From assembly GCA_934294965.1 (NCBI GenBank), contig CAKRAM010000154.1:1-20377 (forward strand): a DNA stretch of 20,377 nt, in the 5' to 3' direction. The translations under genes were made by a program, and so were the position numbers. Of the stretch, positions 8,964-14,793 are shown piece by piece; positions within the stretch are counted from its first letter, which is position 1; each line of letters starts with the position of its first letter. Under the pieces are notes generated by a model, which saw only the letters and a program-made list of their open reading frames with translations, was not told where the DNA came from and made no database searches. Source of the stretch: an uncultured Clostridia bacterium (lineage in GTDB: Bacteria; Bacillota; Clostridia; Christensenellales; CAG-314).

Positions 8964-9050
8964 GTTAAGTGCCGTTTTTGGGGGAAAATGTAGACCGTAA
9001 CACATTTTTGGGCAGTAGCGCGGTTGTTCGACGCACAGACCGCACTTAAC
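8964..9050. repeat. 87-nt inverted-repeat element
   Basis: The ends pair perfectly over 9 bp: GTTAAGTGC 8964-8972 with GCACTTAAC 9042-9050. Inside, AAAATGT 8985-8991 pairs with ACATTTT 9002-9008, and GCGGT with ACCGC closer to the right end. A separate hairpin TATTGC/GCAATA (8925-8940), just after the membrane-protein stop, could be a weak transcript end. No coding sequence is seen in 8913-9290. Confidence 0.4.
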
Positions 9051-9116
9051 TACGGCAATATAACACAGGAAGTTCTGTATTAATGGCAAAGCGCAACAAA
9101 CAATACTGAGGCTATT

Positions 9117-9199
9117 ACGCACGATAGAGGCAAAAGAATAAGTTTTGCGCCAAATCCACAGGATTTGCCAAATTTTGAACTTGCTTCAAAAATTTAACT
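9117..9199. repeat. dispersed intergenic repeat, copy B
   Basis: Second copy of the repeat at 7074-7155. The core CCAAATTTTGAACTTGCTTC followed by AAAAATTTAAC is at 9168-9198, and here the palindrome is more complete (AAATTTTGAA with TTCAAAAATTT, one bulged A). It also contains the small hairpin AAATCC-ACA-GGATTT. It ends about 90 nt before the start of the neopullulanase-type gene. Confidence 0.6.
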
Positions 9200-9218
9200 T
9201 CGTTTATATTGTTCAATG

Positions 9219-9252
9219 ACGGTTTTGCTTGCGGCAAAAAAGGCAAAGCCGT
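9219..9252 (+). promoter_or_regulatory. leader hairpin before the cytoplasmic GH13 gene
   Basis: ACGGTTTTGC 9219-9228 pairs with GCAAAGCCGT 9243-9252: ten pairs, one a U-G wobble that is allowed only in the + strand RNA. A weak -10-like TATATT (9205-9210) with TTGCTT 18 nt upstream precedes it. It may shape the 5' leader of the gene at 9291. Functional role is inferred. Confidence 0.35.
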
Positions 9253-9290
9253 ATTCTTTCGGCATAGTTAAAAGTTTATCAGGAGATATT

Positions 9291-10997
9291 ATGGACAAAT
9301 ATTCTGTATTGCATCAATCCGATTCTCGGTTTTCTTTCCCCGTAAGCGACACGGCTGCGGTCATCCGTTTGCGCGTAAAGCGTAACGACGACTTCAAGCG
9401 CGTGGACGTCATTTGGAACACATCTCACAAATTTTGGCAAGAGCGGCTGGAAATGCCAATGACGCTTTCCGCAAGCGACGAGTTGTTCGATTACTACACG
9501 GCAACGTTGGATAACGGCTATCCGGGATATTCTTACCTGTTTCGTTTTACGGATTTTGACGATTCCGTTTGGTACTACAACGAAAGCGGCTTCGACCGCA
9601 CTTTGTACGTTACGCAAACTTTTCAGGACAACTTCACGGTGGTGTTTCCCAACGCTTCGGACGTGGTTTTGCCCAACAAAAAGTTTGAGGGCAGAGTGTT
9701 TTACCAAATTTTCCCCGAGCGTTTCAACAAGTCGCAAAACAAAGCGTACACAAGTTACATAAATATGGACTGGTACACCGAAGAGCCGCGCAACGACGTT
9801 TTTGCCGGCGGTGACTTGGACGGCATAGCGGAAAAACTGCCCTACCTCAAAGATTTGGGCGTTGGCGCAATATATATGACGCCCATTCACCCGTCTATTT
9901 CGGCTCACAAATACGACGTTGACGACTACTTCGACGTGGACAAAATGTTCGGCGGCTTGCCCGCGCTCAAAAATTTGGTGGAGCAGGCTCACAAGCAGGA
10001 TATTTTAGTGATGATGGACTTGGTTTTCAACCATTCCGGTTACCTCAATCCGCTGTTTCAGGACGTGGTTAAAAATGGCAAAAAAAGCAAGTACTACAAT
10101 TGGTACTTTGTGGACGGCGACAAGCCCGATTGGGACAAACTTAACTACAAAACTTTTTGCGACGTCAACATGATGCCCAAATTGAACACCAACAACCCGC
10201 AAGTTATGGACTATTTGTCCAAAGTGGGAGAGTTCTATTTGGATATGGGCGTGGACGGTTTCCGCATGGACGTTGCGTTTGACGTATCTCACGCGTTTTG
10301 GCAGTACTTCAAGTATCGCATGAAGCAAAAAAAGTCGGACGTGTTTATTATCGGAGAGGATTGGCAAAATTCCGAGTCGTTTTTGGGCAACGACCAGTGG
10401 GATTCGGTTATGAACTATCCGTTTTTGTACGCTTGTCAGCGGTATTTTGCCTACAAGCGTTACGATGCAAAGGCCTTTGCCGACTACCTGAACAACACGC
10501 TTATGCGGTACAAGGACGGCACAAATCGCAACATGCTCAACCTTATCGATTCCCACGATATCGAGCGGTTCTATAACACTGTCGGTTTCGATAAGGATCT
10601 GGAACTTATGGCCATTGCCGCATTGACCTTCTATTTGGGTAGCCCCATGCTTTACTACGGCGACGAAATTTTTATGGAAGGCAAGCAAGATCCGTACAAC
10701 CGCAAGGCAATGCGCTGGAATAGTACGGCGTTCGAGTCGGTAGAGTTTCAAACCGTCAAGCGACTGCTGAATATGCGGCAAAACGACATTCTTCGCTTGG
10801 GGGATATTTCTGTATGGGCAAAAGACGATGTGGCGTACATTCGTCGCACGCACGGAGGCCAATCGCTCACGCTTGCGCTCAATTACAGCGGAGAAGATAA
10901 AACCGTTTGCGGCAAAGTCGTTTTCGGAAGAAACGTTTCAGGCAACGTGATGCACAACAAGTCCTTTGCCGTAATCGAGCAGACGATTGCGTCTTAA
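9291..10997 (+). CDS. cytoplasmic neopullulanase/cyclomaltodextrinase-type GH13
   Basis: Degrades imported maltodextrins or cyclodextrins in the cytoplasm; there is no signal peptide. The ATG at 9291 is chosen over an in-frame start at 9216 because AGGAGA (9281-9286) sits 4 nt before it and the CBM34-like domain begins right after. In the 568-aa protein, residues about 15-125 form the CBM34-like N-terminal domain typical of GH13_20, followed by the barrel from about 135 (FYQIFPERF) with GGDLDGIAEKLPYLKDLGV. Conserved regions: DLVFNH 243-248, GFRMDV with nucleophile D327, IIGEDW with acid/base E356, IDSHD with D423. WDSVMNYPF after region III is characteristic of cyclomaltodextrinases and neopullulanases. 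Length fits the family (about 580). Whether it prefers cyclodextrin, pullulan or linear dextrin cannot be read from the sequence. Confidence 0.92.
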   Translation: MDKYSVLHQSDSRFSFPVSDTAAVIRLRVKRNDDFKRVDVIWNTSHKFWQERLEMPMTLSASDELFDYYTATLDNGYPGYSYLFRFTDFDDSVWYYNESGFDRTLYVTQTFQDNFTVVFPNASDVVLPNKKFEGRVFYQIFPERFNKSQNKAYTSYINMDWYTEEPRNDVFAGGDLDGIAEKLPYLKDLGVGAIYMTPIHPSISAHKYDVDDYFDVDKMFGGLPALKNLVEQAHKQDILVMMDLVFNHSGYLNPLFQDVVKNGKKSKYYNWYFVDGDKPDWDKLNYKTFCDVNMMPKLNTNNPQVMDYLSKVGEFYLDMGVDGFRMDVAFDVSHAFWQYFKYRMKQKKSDVFIIGEDWQNSESFLGNDQWDSVMNYPFLYACQRYFAYKRYDAKAFADYLNNTLMRYKDGTNRNMLNLIDSHDIERFYNTVGFDKDLELMAIAALTFYLGSPMLYYGDEIFMEGKQDPYNRKAMRWNSTAFESVEFQTVKRLLNMRQNDILRLGDISVWAKDDVAYIRRTHGGQSLTLALNYSGEDKTVCGKVVFGRNVSGNVMHNKSFAVIEQTIAS

Positions 10998-11143
10998 ACG
11001 GCGGCGGCACTGCCATTGAAACTCGGTTGCCGTTTGCAATCGCAATTTTGCACGGCTGTCGCAATTGAAAAAAACAAAGTTGCGGCAAGCATTTTTGCGT
11101 TTTTGCGCAAAACAACCACAAAAAAACGGCATAAAACAATCTC

Positions 11144-11187
11144 AAAGCGCCCAATTAGCCAAAAACAGTTGGCTAAACGGCGCTTTT
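11144..11187 (+). terminator. intrinsic terminator after the glucan region
   Basis: AAAGCGCC 11144-11151 pairs with GGCGCTTT 11179-11186, and TTAGCCAA 11155-11162 with TTGGCTAA 11169-11176, separated by a small internal loop (CAA/AC) and closed by a 6-nt loop. The T-run is short (TTTT at 11184-11187). It lies 146 nt past the GH13 stop. The right inner arm doubles as the -35 of the next promoter. Confidence 0.65.
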
Positions 11188-11197
11188 CGATTATAAT
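11169..11197 (+). promoter_or_regulatory. promoter for methyltransferase-RluA operon
   Basis: TTGGCT (11169-11174), 17-nt spacer, TATAAT (11192-11197). Start expected near 11204, giving a leader of about 108 nt. That leader contains the perfect hairpin ACGCGAA 11245-11251 / TTCGCGT 11259-11265 and the palindrome CCGAGCTCGG at about 11282. The -35 lies within the terminator stem. Confidence 0.6.
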
Positions 11198-11311
11198 AGA
11201 ACAAATACTCAAAATGCGGTGCTTTGGCTTTTGCGGTTTGCAAAACGCGAACATTAACTTCGCGTAGGCTTTTGCCTGTGCCGAGCTCGGTGCGAGTTTC
11301 GGAAGATAACG

Positions 11312-12178
11312 ATGAAATGTAACAACGAATGGAAAGATTATCAAATAATTGCCACCGGCGACGGGGAAAAATTGGAGCGTTGGAAGGACGTTGTTTTGCT
11401 TCGTCCCGACCCGCAAGTCATTTGGCACGCAGCAAAACCGTTGGAAAAAGTTGTAAAGCCGGACGCACGTTATTTGCGTTCATCCAGCGGTGGCGGACAT
11501 TGGGAATACAATCGTCAAATTCCGGATAGTTGGAACGTTTCTTGGCGTAACCTAACCTTTTCGGTAAAACCGATGGGCTTCAAGCATACGGGGCTGTTCC
11601 CGGAACAAGCCGCCAATTGGGACACAATGATAAAACTCATTCAGGGTGCAAATCGCCCCATAAGCGTGCTAAACTTGTTTGCCTACACGGGCGGAGCAAC
11701 GGTTGCGTGCCTGTCTGCGGGGGCGTCGGTGTGCCACGTGGACGCTGCAAAAAACATGGTGGAACGCTGTCGAGAAAACGTGGCGTTGTCCGGTTTGTCG
11801 GATAAGCCCGTGCGCTACATCGTGGATGATTGCCGCAAGTTCGTCAAGAGGGAAATCAACCGCGGAAGACGATACGACGCAATCATAATGGATCCGCCCA
11901 GTTACGGGCGCGGAGCGGGCGGCGAAGTGTGGAAAATAGAGGACGACATTTGCGACTTTGTGGATTTGTGCGCAGGCGTGTTGTCGAACAATCCGCTGTT
12001 TGTACTGATAAATTCCTACACGACGGGGCTACAACCTGCAGTGCTGGCAAATATACTTAAAACAAGCATACGCTTCCCGGGCGAAGTTACCGCCTACGAA
12101 GTTTGCCTGCCCACCGACGAAGGCATCGTGTTGCCTTGCGGCGCAAGCGGCTTGTTTGTTGCAAAAGACGTATTATAG
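11312..12178 (+). CDS. class I SAM-dependent RNA methyltransferase (COG1092-like)
   Basis: Probably methylates rRNA, judging by its resemblance to the catalytic half of the RlmI/RlmK group; the exact target is not readable. The 288-aa protein has motif I NLFAYTGGATVA at 121-132, the acidic ribose-binding position D144 (HVDAAKNMV), and catalytic motif IV DPPSYGRG at 194-201 followed by GEVWKIE. KPMGFKHTGLFPEQAANW at 86-103 is the segment seen before motif I in this group. No N-terminal PUA domain is present, so it is shorter than RlmI (about 400 aa). GGAAG at 11301-11305 supports the ATG. A pseudouridine synthase gene follows after 14 nt, so the two form an RNA-modification operon. Confidence 0.88.
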   Translation: MKCNNEWKDYQIIATGDGEKLERWKDVVLLRPDPQVIWHAAKPLEKVVKPDARYLRSSSGGGHWEYNRQIPDSWNVSWRNLTFSVKPMGFKHTGLFPEQAANWDTMIKLIQGANRPISVLNLFAYTGGATVACLSAGASVCHVDAAKNMVERCRENVALSGLSDKPVRYIVDDCRKFVKREINRGRRYDAIIMDPPSYGRGAGGEVWKIEDDICDFVDLCAGVLSNNPLFVLINSYTTGLQPAVLANILKTSIRFPGEVTAYEVCLPTDEGIVLPCGASGLFVAKDVL

Positions 12179-12192
12179 GCGGAGGGTGTACT

Positions 12193-12984
12193 ATGGCAAG
12201 AACGTTCACAATGGACGACGTGCATATTCTTCACGAAGACAACAGCGTTTTGGTGGTTGTAAAACCGCAAAACATTCCCAGTCAAGCCGATAGCAGCGGC
12301 GACTTGGATTTGCTTACGCTGCTAAAACAATATCTTAAAGAAAAATATCAAAAGCCGGGCAACGTGTATTTGGGTTTGGTTCACCGTTTGGATCGTCCCA
12401 CGGGTGGCGTTATGGTGTTTGCCAAAAACAGCAAATCTGCGGAACGTCTTTCCAAGCAAATAGTCGAAGGCGAAATGAGCAAGCAATATCTTGCAACGGT
12501 GGTGGGTTGTCCCAAGGAGCGTAAGGCTCATCTTACGCACTACCTAAAAAAGAACGCGCTCACAAACAACGTCTACGTTGCAACTTTCGGCGATCACGAC
12601 GCAAAGCGCGCCGAACTGGACTACGAAGTGTTGGAAACTTACGCCGACTCGGTATCTTTGGTCAAAGTGCAACTCGGCACGGGCAGAAGTCACCAAATCC
12701 GCGTGCAAATGCAGGCGATAGGCTGCCCCGTTTTCGGCGACGTTCGCTACGGTGGCGACAGTTTGCTAAAAGGCGGCAATTTGGCTCTTTGGGCGTACAA
12801 GTTGGAGTTCAATCACCCCGTCAGCAAGGAAAGAATGGTGTTTGTGGCATATCCGCCGCAAATTCAACCTTGGGTAAACTTCAACGTGGCAAAGTTCGTG
12901 GAAAACTTTTCGGATAGCGACGACGGCGAGGCGGACGGTGTGCCTTTGTTTGAAAAACCCTACACGTCGGACGATTTGGACTAG
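12193..12984 (+). CDS. RluA-family pseudouridine synthase
   Basis: Isomerises uridine to pseudouridine in rRNA or tRNA. The ATG at 12193 follows GGAGGG (12181-12186); an in-frame GTG/ATG-type extension to 12103 would overlap the methyltransferase by 76 nt and adds a basic, non-family sequence, so it is rejected. The 263-aa protein begins with the family's strand pattern ILHEDNSVLVVVKPQNIPSQ, then the catalytic loop HRLDRPTGG with catalytic D67, and later GRSHQIRVQM. No S4 domain precedes the catalytic domain, as in short RluA/TruC-like members. The C-terminal 25 residues are acidic (SDSDDGEADG). Co-transcribed with the upstream methyltransferase. Family is firm; target site is unknown. Confidence 0.92.
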   Translation: MARTFTMDDVHILHEDNSVLVVVKPQNIPSQADSSGDLDLLTLLKQYLKEKYQKPGNVYLGLVHRLDRPTGGVMVFAKNSKSAERLSKQIVEGEMSKQYLATVVGCPKERKAHLTHYLKKNALTNNVYVATFGDHDAKRAELDYEVLETYADSVSLVKVQLGTGRSHQIRVQMQAIGCPVFGDVRYGGDSLLKGGNLALWAYKLEFNHPVSKERMVFVAYPPQIQPWVNFNVAKFVENFSDSDDGEADGVPLFEKPYTSDDLD

Positions 12985-13018
12985 TTTATTTTTAGATAAA
13001 TATTTTGTCGCATAAAAG

Positions 13019-13087
13019 CGCGCATGTTATTTGCGCGATGAGCATAACATATTTCGGGCAAAGATAACTTGTGCTTTGCCGAAAGGA
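13019..13087 (+). promoter_or_regulatory. hairpin-rich arginase leader
   Basis: Three stems: CGCGCA 13019-13024 with TGCGCG 13032-13037; ATGTTAT 13024-13030 with ATAACAT 13044-13050, which cannot form together with the first; and GGCAAAG 13057-13063 with CTTTGCC 13074-13080, extending over a bulged G to abut the SD AAAGGA (13082-13087). The layout is attenuator-like, but no ligand-binding riboswitch class is recognised and no promoter is convincing here. Confidence 0.4.
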
Positions 13088-13092
13088 CAACG

Positions 13093-13974
13093 ATGAAAAA
13101 ATTAAGCATTTTTAGCGTAAAAACCGATTGCGGCGCGTCCAAGCACGGCGCGGATTTCGGGGCGGACGCTATAAAAAACAACGGATTGCAACAGGCAATC
13201 CAAAACGGCGATTTTTCCGCCGAGGAAATTGTGATAACTTCGCAGCCGAACGACTACAGCGAATTTAATTTGAACAACTGCGGCATGGTTGTCGACGTAA
13301 ATCGTCGGTTGTACTATGCCGTAAAAAGCGCAGTTGTCGGTGGCAGTTTTCCGCTAACTTTGGGCGGCGATCACAGCATAGCGGCAGGCTCGGTTGCGGC
13401 GGTGTCGGCAACGCACAAAAACATCGGCGTAGTGTGGATAGACGCGCACGGCGATTGGAACGATAATCACAGCACCGAAACGGGCAACATGCACGGAATG
13501 TCATTTTCCGCGGCGTGCGGTCACGGTCCGGACTGTATGGCGCGCTTCGACGACGATTTTTCGCCCGTAAACCCTCACAAATGCGTTTTAATCGGCGCAA
13601 GAGATTTGGACAAACAAGAAGCCGTGCGCATTCGTAATGCCGGCGTAACGGTGTTTACGGCGGACGACGTTCGCGCCCTTGGCGTGCAAGCGGTTGTTCA
13701 AAACGCTTTGGACGTCGTTTTGAACGGCACTTGCGGCTTCCACCTCAGTTTCGACGTGGACTGCGTAGATCCGTCCGAAGCGCCCGGCACGGGAACTCTT
13801 GCCAAAAACGGGCTTACCGCAAGTCAGGCAAAACAACTGGTGGTCGGTTTGGCTCAAAGCGGCAAAATGTTGTCGCTGGACGTGGTAGAAGTCAATCCTC
13901 TTTTGGACGTGGACAACAAAACTTCGGTTTTTGCGGCGCAAATTGCCGAACAATTGTTGAAATTCGTAAAATAA
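13093..13974 (+). CDS. rocF: arginase (ureohydrolase family)
   Basis: Mn-dependent hydrolysis of arginine to ornithine and urea in the cytoplasm. ATG at 13093 is supported by AAAGGA just upstream and by MKKLSIFSVKTDCGASKHGAD, the arginase-type opening; a start at 13069 lacks an SD. All six metal ligands expected of the family are present: H94 (GGDHS), D117, H119 and D121 (DAHGDWND), D221 and D223 (SFDVDCVDP). GNMHGM at 131-136 matches the arginase GNIHGMP loop and favours arginase over agmatinase or formiminoglutamase, as does APGTGT at 230-235. Length 293 aa fits. It appears to be a single-gene unit: no ornithine genes are adjacent. A hairpin (ATTGTGCG 13981-13988 with CGCGCAAT 14004-14011) then TCTTTT may end the transcript. 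Confidence 0.88.
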   Translation: MKKLSIFSVKTDCGASKHGADFGADAIKNNGLQQAIQNGDFSAEEIVITSQPNDYSEFNLNNCGMVVDVNRRLYYAVKSAVVGGSFPLTLGGDHSIAAGSVAAVSATHKNIGVVWIDAHGDWNDNHSTETGNMHGMSFSAACGHGPDCMARFDDDFSPVNPHKCVLIGARDLDKQEAVRIRNAGVTVFTADDVRALGVQAVVQNALDVVLNGTCGFHLSFDVDCVDPSEAPGTGTLAKNGLTASQAKQLVVGLAQSGKMLSLDVVEVNPLLDVDNKTSVFAAQIAEQLLKFVK

Positions 13975-14044
13975 CTTTGCATTGTGCGGCAACATTGGCT
14001 TGTCGCGCAATCTTTTGCAAATTTGCCGAAAATTTTTCGATATA

Positions 14045-14084
14045 CCTTTGACATTTGGTTGATAGTTTGCTATACTGTCAAAGG
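14045..14084 (+). promoter_or_regulatory. consensus promoter of tRNA locus inside an inverted repeat
   Basis: TTGACA (14048-14053), exactly 17 nt, TATACT (14071-14076): close to ideal sigma-A. A perfect 9-bp inverted repeat, CCTTTGACA 14045-14053 and TGTCAAAGG 14076-14084, frames it, covering the -35, the last base of the -10 and the likely start. It drives the tRNA-Thr region that ends at the terminator near 14559. Confidence 0.8.
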
Positions 14085-14127
14085 TTCACGTGCCGATGCG
14101 GATTGGCATATGCAAAAAACATAATAT

Positions 14128-14146
14128 GCTGGCGTGGCTCAGTCGG
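14128..14146 (+). pseudogene. 5' fragment of tRNA-Thr (truncated copy 1)
   Basis: The first 19 nt of the tRNA-Thr at 14264 (acceptor 5' strand GCTGGCG, TG, GCTC D-stem strand and part of the D-loop) occur here; identity with the intact gene's 5' region runs over 25 nt (14122-14146 equals 14258-14282). After the D-loop GG the tRNA sequence stops and about 110 nt of unrelated, hairpin-rich DNA follows, including a perfect 10-bp hairpin CAAACACCAC-AGT-GTGGTGTTTG (14161-14183). No 3' half is found, so it cannot make a tRNA. Confidence 0.75.
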
Positions 14147-14263
14147 GGCGACGCGTAAAGCAAACACCACAGTGTGGTGTTTGTAGCCAAAGCCCACAAG
14201 AGCTATGCTCGCAGTGCGGGAGAGCCTTGGGCCTACCGACGTTACTTTCTAAAAACTTAATAT

Positions 14264-14339
14264 GCTGGCGTGGCTCAGTCGGTAGAGCACTTGATTCGTA
14301 ATCAATAGGTCGGGGGTTCGATTCCCTTCGCCAGCACCA
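14264..14339 (+). tRNA. tRNA-Thr (anticodon CGT)
   Basis: 76 nt including encoded CCA. The acceptor GCTGGCG pairs perfectly with CGCCAGC; D-stem GCTC/GAGC; anticodon stem CTTGA/TCAAT (the 27-43 pair is mismatched) with loop TTCGTAA and anticodon CGT, reading ACG; T-stem GGGGG/CCCTT with loop TTCGATT; discriminator A. It is the only intact copy of three in this locus. Confidence 0.95.
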
Positions 14340-14351
14340 TTTTTATATCTT

Positions 14352-14525
14352 GCAGACGTGGCTCAGTCGATAGAGCAATTGACTCGTAATATTTCGCTAC
14401 GCTTCATGGCGTTCGCAACTACGTTGCTCGGCTGAGCAATAGGTCGGGGTTCGCTGCCCGAACGCAGTGAGGCTTGCCGAGGTTCACACGCAGTGGGATA
14501 CGGCAAATTCCCTTCGCCAGCACCA
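14352..14525 (+). pseudogene. tRNA-Thr copy 3 split by two inserts
   Basis: Reads as a tRNA-Thr(CGT) relative from GCAGACG through GCTC/GAGC, anticodon stem ATTGA and loop CTCGTAA, then a 46-nt insert (14391-14436), then CAATAGGTCGGGGTTCG, a 53-nt insert (14454-14506), then ATTCCC and CGCCAGC-A-CCA. Deleting both inserts gives a near-complete tRNA whose anticodon stem is perfectly paired, but the acceptor stem has two mismatches and the T-stem is damaged. Probably non-functional. Insert 2 folds on itself (CTGC/GCAG and TTGCCG/CGGCAA); insert 1 has GCAAC-TAC-GTTGC. Confidence 0.75.
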
Positions 14526-14527
14526 CA

Positions 14528-14559
14528 ACAGAGGAAAGTTTATTTCCTCTGTTTTTTTA
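14528..14559 (+). terminator. intrinsic terminator of the tRNA locus
   Basis: Perfect 10-bp stem ACAGAGGAAA 14528-14537 / TTTCCTCTGT 14543-14552, 5-nt loop, followed by a run of seven T. It begins 2 nt after the CCA of the third tRNA copy. Confidence 0.92.
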
Positions 14560-14595
14560 TTTTATATATTTTTTTATAATTTCAATTAAAATGAC

Positions 14596-14624
14596 TTGAT
14601 TGCGCCGTATAAAAATGGTAAAAT
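14596..14624 (+). promoter_or_regulatory. promoter for XRE-nadE
   Basis: TTGATT (14596-14601), 17-nt spacer, TAAAAT (14619-14624). Start expected near 14631, giving a leader of about 163 nt. The leader carries TGACATTTGAC (14646-14656) and GACATTGAC (14677-14685) as near-direct repeats, and a 7-bp inverted repeat GTTTTGT 14741-14747 / ACAAAAC 14776-14782 ending next to the start codon. These could be operators for the HTH domain of the gene product or RNA structure. Confidence 0.55.
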
Positions 14625-14793
14625 ATATTAAACATTTTTAGCAAGTGACATTTGACGACTGGTATACACAAGCAACGACATTGACAACAGCAAGCGGAAT
14701 CAGACGAAAATATCGTTTACCGCCAGGCATTGGCAACTTAGTTTTGTTTGCGCACCACTTGACAGCCACAACGTCACAAAACAGGGCAAAATA

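Noticed and set aside
9216..9290. Upstream extension of the cytoplasmic GH13 gene
   Set aside because: It runs through the leader hairpin and lacks an SD; AGGAGA marks the ATG at 9291.
12103..12192. Upstream extension of the RluA gene
   Set aside because: It overlaps the methyltransferase, encodes a basic sequence unlike the family, and a GGAGGG SD marks the ATG at 12193.
14128..14257. Copy 1 as a functional tRNA
   Set aside because: Only the acceptor and D-arm 5' part match; no 3' half could be found before the next copy begins.
14352..14525. Group I intron in tRNA-Thr
   Set aside because: The inserts are 46 and 53 nt, far too short for a group I intron core, and one lies in the T-loop, an unusual place for one. 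Insertion or decay is simpler.
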